A stretch of 34,536 bases of DNA, taken from contig LJZT01000044.1 of the NCBI GenBank assembly GCA_001314905.1, positions 1 to 34,536 of the forward strand, written 5' to 3'. Made by a program: the position numbers and the translations under genes. This DNA is from Phormidium sp. OSCR. Lineage in GTDB: Bacteria; Cyanobacteriota; Cyanobacteriia; Cyanobacteriales; Geitlerinemataceae. Shown here piece by piece: positions 1 to 7,598 of this stretch (its first letter is position 1; the number at the start of each line of letters is the position of its first letter). The notes beneath the pieces are model-generated. The model did no database searches and was not told where the DNA came from. It was given only the letters and a program-made list of their open reading frames with translations.

Positions 1-1
1 G

Positions 2-223
2 ATAGCCTTATCATCCGCCGTTCGCTACGATGAGGATAACAGCACTCTGCGGCGGGTTCAAGGGGCGCGACGGGTCGTTTTTGACCGTCGTAATCATGTG
101 ATTGGTCAATTAGGACGCATGACGGTTGTCCATCGCGATAATCCTGAATTGAGGCGTTGTACGTTTGTCTCGACGTTGTTAGGAACGCTCCGACAAACGC
201 GCAATGAATGGTGTGAACGTTGA
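2..223 (+). CDS. 3' end of an unidentified protein (partial)
   Basis: An open frame enters from the left edge and ends at TGA 221-223, giving the last 73 residues. The tail is Arg-rich and ends in NEWCER. I see no motif I can name, and the start lies outside the window. The frame is uninterrupted and has the GC-rich codon use of the neighbouring core genes, so a real gene end is likely. The function is unknown. Confidence 0.5.
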   Translation: MALSSAVRYDEDNSTLRRVQGARRVVFDRRNHVIGQLGRMTVVHRDNPELRRCTFVSTLLGTLRQTRNEWCER

Positions 224-232
224 TTGAATTTT

Positions 233-266
233 TAGCATAGAGTTGGGGGTAGCATAGAGTTGGGGG
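233..266. repeat. 17-bp perfect tandem duplication
   Basis: The unit TAGCATAGAGTTGGGGG occurs twice back to back (233-249 and 250-266), directly after the stop of the left-edge gene. It is non-coding. The exact identity of the copies suggests a recent slippage-type duplication. Confidence 0.9.
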
Positions 267-405
267 GACTCGAAGCAAACTGGGGTTACACTTGCCACAA
301 ACTGGCAGCCTCCGGCTCGTGTTGAAATGGCTCCAGGGTTCCGTCCTGGATTTTCTCAGGGTCTTCCGGATATATGGTGTAATTTGTTCCATGGCATACA
401 AAATT

Positions 406-458
406 GTAGGGGCGAACGGCACCTCGACTATCGCTCGGTGAACACCGTTCGCCCCTAC
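406..458. repeat. Palindromic repeat with GTAGGGGCGAACGG arms
   Basis: A perfect 14-bp inverted repeat, with left arm GTAGGGGCGAACGG (406-419) and right arm CCGTTCGCCCCTAC (445-458), encloses 25 nt. Elements with GTAGGGGCGAACGG arms are, to my knowledge, dispersed in many cyanobacterial genomes. This one may be a miniature mobile or REP-like element. A 64-codon minus-strand frame across it (286-480) looks spurious. Confidence 0.7.
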
Positions 459-590
459 GGCAAGGGACATAATCTGCCATAATTTTTTCTTATAACCCTG
501 AACCCTGAAGACCCCCTGTTTTTTGTCCTATTCAGACCAACTTTTGCTAAACATTGATGTCTGGTGAATTTGGGTCGGCTCTGGCGTCAC

Positions 591-630
591 GGTTCAGCCA
601 GAGCCGCCCCAGGCGTTCCCTGGCTGAACC
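591..630. repeat. Hairpin downstream of the kinase gene
   Basis: A 10-bp perfect inverted repeat, GGTTCAGCCA (591-600) and TGGCTGAACC (621-630), sits about 40 bp beyond the stop of the minus-strand kinase gene. It could end that transcript, but there is no T-run, so an intrinsic terminator is not established. Confidence 0.4.
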
Positions 631-667
631 AGAGAACGAGAAAGTCGAAGATTCAGCTAGGACTGAG

Positions 668-2635
668 CTAATGGATTAAGTGGTTCATAGTCCAGGCTTT
701 TAGGGCTTTATCATAAGCACCGCTGATTAGAAATTGACCGTCGGGGCTAAAGTCAAAACTGACCCAGCCTTGATGAGATGTGATCGGATTGAGGCTGCCG
801 CTTTCGGTGGGCATCAGGATGATGTCGCCGTGAACATCGCCGCTGGCGAGTAGATATTCTGACCCCAGAGTCGAGGAAACGGGGAAAGGACTAAAGGCCA
901 GGGAAACGACGGCATTGCGATGCAGGCTATTTTCACGCAGTCGGCGACCACTGCGAAGACTTAACAATTGTACCGTTCCATCTTTGCTGCCGGTGGCGAG
1001 GGTTTCACCGTCGGGGCTAACGGCCACTGACCAGATTTCTGAGGAACTCGACACGAGGCCTCGCAGGTATTGACCGGTTTTCCAATCCCACAGGTGAACT
1101 TTGCCATCGGCCCCGGCGGTAATGAGAAAGCGCTGATTGGGACTGAAGGCTAAGCTGTGAACTTCGCCGTTGTGGGCGTTGAGGCTATGGCGGGGGGTGG
1201 AGTTGCGATCGCGCAGTGGGGAGTTGAACCGATCAATAACATCCCAAAGTTTGACGCTACCATCGCGACTGGCACTGGCCAAGATCTCACCGTTGGGGCT
1301 AAATTCTAAATGATGGACATTGTCGTAATGGCCATGCCAGGTGGCGAGGAGGTTGCCTCGCTGCATATCCCAGATTTTGATGGCCTTGTCGTTGCCGGTG
1401 GTGGCCAGAATCGTACCATCGGGGCTAATGGCGACGCTGAAGACCGCTTCGGGATGCGCTTGGAACTCAATGGGGGCGCTCCCATTGCTCGGACGAATTT
1501 CGATGCTCCCATCTCCTCGTCCACTGACGATAGACCCATCCCGACTCACGGCGAGACTCCAGATGGCATGGGTCCCTTGACTGAGGGTTTCGACCCGGGG
1601 ACCGCTGCTGCCTTTGCGGGGCAGTGTTTTGTCTCGGGAGGGATTCGGGGCGCTATTGAGGCTCGGACTGGCAGATTCACCATTGAGGCGCAGTTGCGGC
1701 GCTTGTTGTCCCCAAAATTGTAGAAGAGTTAGGGCGAATGAGGCGGCCAGGAGTCCCGAGAGGGGACGCAGGACGAGAAGAGCGTCCCAGTTGATCGGTA
1801 AGTCAAAGCGGTTGAGGTCGGCCAGGGCCGCGTCGGCGCTCTGGTAGCGTTGGTTGAGGTCTGGGTGCAGCAGACGGGTTAAGACCCGAGTCAGTTGGGG
1901 GGTGATGGAGACGCGGCTGCGATCGCGCCAGTGCCAGGTTCCCTGACGGTCGTCATAGAGGTCAAAGGGAGATTGACCGGTGAGTAGATGGATGCAGGTC
2001 GCGCCGAGGCTATAGAGGTCGCTACTGGGTCCGGGATGACCGTCAATTTGTTCGGGGGCGGCGTATTCAGCCGAACCGCTGAGGGCTTCGGCGTCGGGGC
2101 CGCTGGGAGTGGCGGTACAATGCAGGGCGCTGAGATCGACTAAAATCCATTGGCCGTCCCGCTGAATTAGGTTTTGCGGTTTGATGTCGCGGTGCAGGAG
2201 TTGGCGATCGTGGAGATCTCGCAGGGTCGGTAAAATCTGATTGAGTAGTTGCCGAATTTGGGCTTCGGTCCAGGCCCCTTGCAGTTGCAGGTACTCTTCG
2301 GCGGTTTTGCCGTGGATGTATTCATCGACGAGGTATTGGCTGCTCTCGTCGTCAAAGGCGGCGAGTAAGCTCGGTAGATGCGGATGGTCGGCCAGTTGTT
2401 CCCACCGCATCAACACGGGATAGGGGAGGGGTAACTCGCCTCGGCGGCGATCGCGCGATCGCACCACACAGAAGCTCTGGGATGGGGTGTCTTCGTCTAG
2501 GGCCAGAACCGTTCGTCCATCATGACTCAGTGCTTTTAAAACTCGGTAGCGTCCTTTGATGGGCAAACTTGGAACCGCCGCGTCGGGGTGGGAGGCTGGG
2601 CTAGACTGGGGGCGTGGGGAAAAGTTTTCGCTCAT
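668..2635 (-). CDS. Membrane Ser/Thr protein kinase-like protein with WD40 propeller
   Basis: This 655-residue protein has an N-terminal Hanks-type kinase domain (about 28-275), a membrane-spanning segment near 283-305 and a C-terminal set of about seven WD40 repeats (about 350-655), enough for a whole propeller. Catalytic-loop motif HRDIKPQN is at 148-155 and APEQ at 193-196. Two core motifs deviate. The beta-3 strand reads CVVRS, with Arg59 where the ATP-binding lysine is expected, and DFG is DLS (167-169). The Gly-rich loop is also poor. Such kinase-WD40 fusions are common in cyanobacteria and are thought to sense or scaffold signals. Activity here is doubtful, so it may be a pseudokinase. 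It is a single gene, divergent from the cpc operon across a 942-bp gap. Confidence 0.9.
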   Translation of the reverse strand: MSENFSPRPQSSPASHPDAAVPSLPIKGRYRVLKALSHDGRTVLALDEDTPSQSFCVVRSRDRRRGELPLPYPVLMRWEQLADHPHLPSLLAAFDDESSQYLVDEYIHGKTAEEYLQLQGAWTEAQIRQLLNQILPTLRDLHDRQLLHRDIKPQNLIQRDGQWILVDLSALHCTATPSGPDAEALSGSAEYAAPEQIDGHPGPSSDLYSLGATCIHLLTGQSPFDLYDDRQGTWHWRDRSRVSITPQLTRVLTRLLHPDLNQRYQSADAALADLNRFDLPINWDALLVLRPLSGLLAASFALTLLQFWGQQAPQLRLNGESASPSLNSAPNPSRDKTLPRKGSSGPRVETLSQGTHAIWSLAVSRDGSIVSGRGDGSIEIRPSNGSAPIEFQAHPEAVFSVAISPDGTILATTGNDKAIKIWDMQRGNLLATWHGHYDNVHHLEFSPNGEILASASRDGSVKLWDVIDRFNSPLRDRNSTPRHSLNAHNGEVHSLAFSPNQRFLITAGADGKVHLWDWKTGQYLRGLVSSSSEIWSVAVSPDGETLATGSKDGTVQLLSLRSGRRLRENSLHRNAVVSLAFSPFPVSSTLGSEYLLASGDVHGDIILMPTESGSLNPITSHQGWVSFDFSPDGQFLISGAYDKALKAWTMNHLIH

Positions 2636-3577
2636 GGTTATGAAGGGGCTAACGGTGTGAGGAAGAAAAATCCTCTTTTCAGGTTAACGCTTTCTTCCCC
2701 ATTCACTCCGATTTTTCGTGGCCCTCCTCCATCTCTGGAGGCTTCAAGGCACGATTTTTAGGATGTTGTGAGTTTTACCTGAGCTGTGGACATTACCGAT
2801 TAATGTTACGAAATGTTGCCGTTTTTCCCGAGCTAATTCGGGGGTTTTCTAGGTACAAATACTGATATCACTGGGGTTTCTCCCTCACGATCTCCGTCTC
2901 TGGTTCTTGTACAGTATTGCTTGAGATAACGAATTGTTGACTTCTGTAACATTAGCCACAATTTAGGTAGACGGGATCGGCGGGGGCTTTTAACCTGAGA
3001 GGGGTTAGCCCAGAGACATTCAACCCGGTTCACTGGATTCTGACGATCTCCGATCACTCGGGTTATCCCAGAACAAGACCAGTGGCTCCGGGATGTAAAA
3101 CCCGATCGTTTTATAGAGTTTTGTAAAGTTTGCTGAGGTCATCTTCGTTGTTACATAGGAGGCCCGTTGTTAGACCCATCTTCAGTGGTGGTGACAGCGA
3201 TTTCCCTGACAGATCAAATCTGTGGGATTCTCCTTCAAGGGAGGCTCATGGGCATCGAGGCGATCGCCGCCTCGCAGCTCACAGCGAGAATAACTTGAGC
3301 GAAGAGTCGCAAGTTTGTTTCCTCCGGCAGCTTAAAATCTTTACAAAACGTAACTCACAAATGCTCTGTGGCAGTGTATAAATTTATCGGAAGGGCATGA
3401 GTAATTCGACGGAAGTTGAGTTTCAGCGATTTTCGCGCTCTCTCATCTAAGACATAAACGTTCTCAGTTTTGTCAGCCGTCGCTTGCTCACCCGAGGCTA
3501 CCGTCTAGGAGCCAAACCGTTAAAATATCTTGTTTGAACTAGACCAGCCCATCTCAAGTTAAGTAGGAGATTAATTC
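2636..3577. promoter_or_regulatory. Long leader/promoter region of the cpc operon
   Basis: These 942 bp separate the kinase gene from cpcB. Two short frames (2833-3057 minus, 3130-3381 plus) have no recognisable product and I do not call them. The operon is normally very highly expressed, so its promoter(s) and a long 5' UTR are expected here. AT-rich spots such as TATAAA (3377-3382) and TAAAAT (3521-3526) could be -10 elements, but neither has a convincing -35. The cpcB ribosome binding site TAGGAGA lies just before the start. The exact promoter is not resolved. Confidence 0.45.
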
Positions 3578-4096
3578 ATGTTCGACGCATTCACTAAAGT
3601 CGTCTCTCAAGCTGACGCTCGTGGCGAGTACCTCTCTGCCTCCCAGCTCGATGCCCTGCAACAAATGGTTGCAGACAGCAACAAACGCATGGACGCAGTT
3701 AACCGCATCACCAGCAACGCATCGACGATCGTTTCCAACGCAGCTCGCGCTCTGTTCGCTGAGCAGCCCCAACTGATTACTCCGGGTGGAAACGCATACA
3801 CCAGCCGCCGCATGGCTGCTTGCTTGCGTGACATGGAAATCATCCTGCGTTATGTCACCTATGCCATCTTCTCTGGCGATGCAAGCGTCCTCGACGATCG
3901 CTGCTTGAACGGTCTACGTGAAACCTACGTGGCTCTGGGAACCCCCGGTGCTTCCGTTGCCGTCGGCGTTCAAAAAATGAAAGAAGCGGCTCTGCAAATC
4001 GCAGGCGATCCCTCTGGAATCACCCCCGGAGATTGCAGCAGCCTGATGTCTGAAATCGGCACCTACTTTGATCGCGCTGCCGCTGCTGTTGCATAA
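3578..4096 (+). CDS. cpcB: C-phycocyanin beta subunit
   Basis: This 172-residue globin-like phycobiliprotein pairs with CpcA and forms the hexameric discs of phycobilisome rods. Chromophore cysteines are visible at Cys82 (AACLRDME) and Cys153 (GDCSS). Asn72 (GGNAYT) is the position methylated in this family. The length is the family norm. The start is fixed by TAGGAGA a few bases upstream. It is the first gene of the cpc operon, followed by cpcA after 99 bp. High expression is expected from the operon type. The identification is secure. Confidence 0.99.
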   Translation: MFDAFTKVVSQADARGEYLSASQLDALQQMVADSNKRMDAVNRITSNASTIVSNAARALFAEQPQLITPGGNAYTSRRMAACLRDMEIILRYVTYAIFSGDASVLDDRCLNGLRETYVALGTPGASVAVGVQKMKEAALQIAGDPSGITPGDCSSLMSEIGTYFDRAAAAVA

Positions 4097-4195
4097 TTCG
4101 CAACCCTAGCTGATCATTCAGACGTCATCGATACACCATATCGATTCCAACTTTCAAAATTAATTTGAAACTGTAACACAGGAGATTATTCAACA

Positions 4196-4684
4196 ATGAA
4201 AACCCCGTTAACCGAAGCCGTCGCCGCAGCTGATTCTCAAGGTCGTTTCCTGAGCAGCACCGAAATCCAAACCGCGTTTGGTCGTTTCCGTCAGGCTAAC
4301 GCCAGCCTGCAAGCTGCTCGCCAACTGACCGACAAAGCTCAGTCTCTCGTGGATGGCGCTGCTCAAGCGGTCTACAACAAGTTCCCCTACACCACCCAAA
4401 TGCAGGGACCGAACTACGCTTCGACCGCCGAAGGTAAAGCCAAATGCGCGCGTGACATCGGTTACTATCTCCGCATGGTCACCTACTGCCTGATTGCTGG
4501 TGGAACGGGTCCGATGGACGAGTACCTCGTTGCCGGTATCGACGAAATCAACCGTACCTTTGAGCTGTCCCCCAGCTGGTACGTTGAAGCTCTGAAATAC
4601 ATCAAAGCGAACCACGGTCTCTCCGGCGACTCCGCTGTTGAAGCCAACTCCTACCTCGACTACGCGATTAACGCTCTAAGCTAG
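4196..4684 (+). CDS. cpcA: C-phycocyanin alpha subunit
   Basis: This 162-residue partner of CpcB carries one phycocyanobilin on Cys84 ([11 protein letters not shown]). That bilin is attached by the CpcE/CpcF lyase encoded further down the same operon. The start MKTPLTEAV is typical, with AGGAGA upstream. The stop is at 4682-4684, directly before a strong hairpin. That arrangement fits excess production of CpcB/CpcA over the linkers. The identification is secure. Confidence 0.99.
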   Translation: MKTPLTEAVAAADSQGRFLSSTEIQTAFGRFRQANASLQAARQLTDKAQSLVDGAAQAVYNKFPYTTQMQGPNYASTAEGKAKCARDIGYYLRMVTYCLIAGGTGPMDEYLVAGIDEINRTFELSPSWYVEALKYIKANHGLSGDSAVEANSYLDYAINALS

Positions 4685-4695
4685 ATCGCCTTTCT

Positions 4696-4764
4696 AGCCC
4701 GGAACGGTAAGCAGCTACAGAGCATCAATGCTTGAAGTTGTTTTCTGTTCCGGGCTGTTTTTAT
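4696..4764 (+). terminator. Hairpin/attenuator after cpcA
   Basis: A 10-bp perfect stem, AGCCCGGAAC (4696-4705) and GTTCCGGGCT (4747-4756), is followed by GTTTTTAT. The loop is long (41 nt) and contains a smaller possible stem. In other cyanobacteria a structure here causes partial termination and stabilises the cpcBA message. By analogy it should lower the amount of linker and lyase transcript. Confidence 0.75.
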
Positions 4765-4795
4765 ATCCGTCGTTAAAAAATTAGGAGGATAGACT

Positions 4796-5695
4796 TTGGC
4801 TATTACTACCGCTGCAACCCGCTTAGGCACCTCGGCCTACGATGACACCAACCGAGTTGAACTGCGCCCCAACTGGACGGAAGACGACGCTCAGATTGCC
4901 ATCCGTGCCGTCTACCGTCAGCTTTTGGGGAACGATTACGTCATGGCATCGGAACGCCTGACGAGTGCTGAATCGCTCTTATGCGACGGCAGCATCACCC
5001 TGCGCGAGTTCGTTCGCTGCGTGGCTAAGTCTGAATTGTATAAGACAAAGTTCTTTTACACCAACTTTCAGACTCGCTTCACCGAGTTGAACTACAAACA
5101 TCTACTCGGACGCGCCCCCTACGACGAGAGCGAAGTAATCTTCCACTTGGACTTGTACCAAAACGAAGGCTACGACGCAGACATCGACTCCTATGTCGAT
5201 TCCGTCGAGTATATCGAGAACTTCGGCGACAACATTGTCCCCTACTATCGTGGGTTTAACACCCAACGGGGTCAAAAAACCGTGGGCTTCACCCGTATGT
5301 TCCAGTTGTATCGCGGCTACGCCAACAGCGATCGCGCCCAACTGCGGGGTTCAGAATCCCGTTTGGCTCAAGAACTCGGACGCAACAGCTCATCGACGGT
5401 GGTTGGCCCCTCTAACTCCAACGAAGGTTGGGCCTATCGTCCCTCGAAAGCTGGGGTGGCCCCGTCTCGGACCTATGGCTTGTCCGCCACCGGTGACGCC
5501 GACACTCGGATGTACCGCATTGAAGTGACGAAACTCTTGGGACGGAACTATCCCAATAACCTGCGTCGTGGTGGAACTCCCACCGTGCGTCGCAGCAGCC
5601 GTTCCTTCTTTGTTCCCTACAACCGTCTCTCCCAAACCTTACAACGCATTCAGCGTGAAGGTGGGAAAGTGGCCAGCATCGAACCCGCTAACTAA
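4796..5695 (+). CDS. cpcC: Phycocyanin-associated rod linker polypeptide
   Basis: This 299-residue linker sits in the central cavity of phycocyanin discs and joins hexamers in the phycobilisome rod. The N-terminal PBS-linker domain spans about 20-150 (for example [18 protein letters not shown]). A C-terminal CpcD-like domain spans about 237-296 ([27 protein letters not shown]). A short Ser/Gly-rich spacer joins them. The start is a TTG at 4796, chosen because a full AGGAGG (4783-4788) lies 7 nt upstream and the product begins MAITTAAT, as in this family. Only one such rod linker gene is in the operon, whereas some cyanobacteria have two. Confidence 0.96.
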   Translation: MAITTAATRLGTSAYDDTNRVELRPNWTEDDAQIAIRAVYRQLLGNDYVMASERLTSAESLLCDGSITLREFVRCVAKSELYKTKFFYTNFQTRFTELNYKHLLGRAPYDESEVIFHLDLYQNEGYDADIDSYVDSVEYIENFGDNIVPYYRGFNTQRGQKTVGFTRMFQLYRGYANSDRAQLRGSESRLAQELGRNSSSTVVGPSNSNEGWAYRPSKAGVAPSRTYGLSATGDADTRMYRIEVTKLLGRNYPNNLRRGGTPTVRRSSRSFFVPYNRLSQTLQRIQREGGKVASIEPAN

Positions 5696-5709
5696 GACGG
5701 GTTAACACC

Positions 5710-5745
5710 GGAGAATTGAAGTTAGACGAAAGACCTCGATTCTCC
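5710..5745 (+). repeat. Hairpin between cpcC and cpcD
   Basis: GGAGAAT (5710-5716) pairs with ATTCTCC (5739-5745), and the stem can be extended with one mismatch. There is no clear T-run, so it is more likely a processing or stability element than a terminator. Confidence 0.45.
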
Positions 5746-5846
5746 CTCAGCGTTTGGAGGTGAGGACAGCTAACCCCTGTCCCATCTCTAACCTGATCAC
5801 AGTATGGATTTGGTACACCCAATTACAGAGGAGTTGAGAAATCACG

Positions 5847-6110
5847 ATGATGGGTTCTACAGCGCTCAACAGTAGCACTCCGTCGGGGAGTCGTATGTTC
5901 CGCTATGAAGTGCGCGGACTGCGTCAGTCTCCCGGCACTGATAATAACGATTATCCCATTCGTAGCAGTGACAGTATTTTTATGACGGTTCCCTATAACC
6001 GCATGAATGACGAAATGCGACGGATTACCCGCATGGGTGGAGAAATTGTTAGTATCCAGCCCCTTGAATTTGACCCCGAAGGCAGTTCTAACGGACAATC
6101 CGAAGAGTAA
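5847..6110 (+). CDS. cpcD: Small rod-capping linker
   Basis: This 87-residue protein consists almost entirely of one CpcD domain (MFRYEVRGLRQ, then IFMTVPYNRMNDEMRRITRMGGEIVSIQPL). It resembles the C-terminal domain of the upstream CpcC. It caps the core-distal end of phycocyanin rods. Two tandem ATGs (5847, 5850) are possible starts, and GAGGAG lies upstream. It ends 19 bp before the likely cpcE start. Confidence 0.95.
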   Translation: MMGSTALNSSTPSGSRMFRYEVRGLRQSPGTDNNDYPIRSSDSIFMTVPYNRMNDEMRRITRMGGEIVSIQPLEFDPEGSSNGQSEE

Positions 6111-6129
6111 GCCCACGTCTCGTTTTTTC

Positions 6130-6948
6130 ATGCAGCCGTCTGAAACCGAAGTCGCGATCGCAGCCGAGTCTTGGACAACGGAACAGGCGATCGCCAATTT
6201 ACAACAAACCAACGACCCCAGCACTCGCTACTATGCAGCTTGGTGGCTGGGGCGTTTTCGTGTCCGAGACGATCGCGGTCTCGACGCTCTCATTGAGGCG
6301 CTCAGCGATACCATAGACCGTTCCCCCGGTGGCGGCTATCCCCTGCGTCGTAACGCCGCCAAAGCCCTAGGTAAACTCGGAGACTTACGAGCCGTTCCCG
6401 CTCTGATTGACAGTTTAACCTGTAGCGATTACTACGTTCGCGAGTCCGCCGCTCAAGCCTTAGAGTCTCTCGGAGACCCTCGGGCCATTCCCGGTTTGCT
6501 GGCCCTTCTCGAAGGAGGCGTAGAAGCCGCCGTCCGCGTCCCCGGCAAACCGCACCTGGTACAGCCCTACGATGCCATCCTAGAGGCGTTGGGAGCCTTG
6601 AATGCAACCGAGGCCATTGAGCCGGTGCGTCCCTTCCTAGACCATGATGTGCCTCGGGTTCGCTTCGCCGCCGCCCGCGCCCTCTATCAGTTAACCGGAG
6701 ACGAGCAGTATGGCGATCGCCTCATCACCGCCCTACGCTCCCCAGAATTACAACTACGGCGGGCCGCCCTCATGGATGTTGGGGCCATCGGCTATCTCAA
6801 AGCCGTCACCCCTGTTGCTGAAACCTTAGCCGAAAATAGCCTCAAACTGATTGCCCTCAAAGGCATCCTAGAACATCACCTGGCCCAAATCGATGACCTG
6901 GACGAAGCCGCCATCGATATCATGACCCAGATGGATAAACTCTTGTAA
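6130..6948 (+). CDS. cpcE: Phycocyanobilin lyase subunit CpcE
   Basis: This HEAT-repeat protein of about 272 residues forms, with CpcF, the heterodimeric lyase that attaches phycocyanobilin to Cys84 of CpcA. Repeated helical units such as LRRNAAKALGKLGDLRAVPALI and VRESAAQALESLGDPRAIPGLL are clear. The frame is open back to 6007 inside cpcD, but that upstream part reads as an out-of-frame copy of cpcD. ATG 6130 (MQPSETEVAIAAE) gives the usual CpcE N-terminus and length. No good Shine-Dalgarno precedes it, so translational coupling to cpcD is likely. Confidence 0.95.
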   Translation: MQPSETEVAIAAESWTTEQAIANLQQTNDPSTRYYAAWWLGRFRVRDDRGLDALIEALSDTIDRSPGGGYPLRRNAAKALGKLGDLRAVPALIDSLTCSDYYVRESAAQALESLGDPRAIPGLLALLEGGVEAAVRVPGKPHLVQPYDAILEALGALNATEAIEPVRPFLDHDVPRVRFAAARALYQLTGDEQYGDRLITALRSPELQLRRAALMDVGAIGYLKAVTPVAETLAENSLKLIALKGILEHHLAQIDDLDEAAIDIMTQMDKLL

Positions 6949-6962
6949 CGACTGACTGTTTC

Positions 6963-7598
6963 ATGACTCTCGACTCTCTCCTGGCTGACGTTGATCAAGC
7001 CGATTCGGCGGTCAGTTTACTCATGGCCGTGCGATCGCTGGCCCAAACCCGTGACTCCCAAGCCATCCCCAAACTCATCGAAGTCTTGGGATTTAACAAT
7101 CCTGGCGCAGCCGTGGCCGCCGTTCAAGGATTAGTGACCCTTGGCGAGCCGGCTGTCGCCCCCCTATTAAAGCATCTCGACGGCTATAACTATGGAGCCA
7201 GAGCCTGGGCCATTCGCGCCTTAGCCGAAATTGGCGATCCTCGCGCCCTAGACGTGTTACTCAACGCCGCTGGCGACTTTGCCCTCAGTGTCCGTCGCGC
7301 CGCCGCCCGAGGCTTAGGTCGTATACAATGGCAGGACCTAGAGCCTAGCCAACGAGAGGAAGGCCAAAGGCGGGTACTGGAGCGATTGCTCGCCACCACC
7401 ACCGATCCCGAATGGGTGGTTCGTTATGCTGCCATTGTGGGCTTAGAGTCCTTGGCCAAGAGTTTGGACAAGACGAAGATTCAGCAACAGATTGAGCCAT
7501 GTCTGCAACAACTCCATCGAGAGGATGAAGAAGCGGCCATTCGAGGGCGATCGCAGTGGGCGCAACAGCAGTTAAATCAGGCGGGAACCATCCCCTAG
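6963..7598 (+). CDS. cpcF: Phycocyanobilin lyase subunit CpcF
   Basis: This 211-residue HEAT-repeat protein is the second subunit of the CpcE/CpcF bilin lyase. The repeats run from about 20 to 130 (IPKLIEVLGFNNPGAAVAAV, ARAWAIRALAEIGDPRALDVL). It starts 14 bp after cpcE and is the last gene of the cpc operon. Its 3' end overlaps the 3' end of the convergent minus-strand gene by 27 bp, leaving no room for a terminator of its own between them. Confidence 0.95.
   Translation: MTLDSLLADVDQADSAVSLLMAVRSLAQTRDSQAIPKLIEVLGFNNPGAAVAAVQGLVTLGEPAVAPLLKHLDGYNYGARAWAIRALAEIGDPRALDVLLNAAGDFALSVRRAAARGLGRIQWQDLEPSQREEGQRRVLERLLATTTDPEWVVRYAAIVGLESLAKSLDKTKIQQQIEPCLQQLHREDEEAAIRGRSQWAQQQLNQAGTIP

Larger units (their letters stand above)
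224..667. other. Intergenic stretch, 444 bp
   Basis: This lies between the left-edge gene (plus) and the 3' end of the kinase gene (minus). It holds the 17-bp duplication, the GTAGGGGCGAACGG palindrome and a small hairpin. I see no credible gene in it. Confidence 0.6.

Noticed and set aside
286-480. 64-codon minus-strand ORF
   Set aside because: It is formed by the GTAGGGGCGAACGG palindrome and flanks and has no ribosome binding site.
1310-1723. 137-codon plus-strand ORF inside the kinase gene
   Set aside because: It is antisense to the WD40 and linker coding sequence with no independent support.
6007-6129. N-terminal extension of cpcE
   Set aside because: The open frame lies within cpcD in another register and the extra 41 residues are not CpcE-like.
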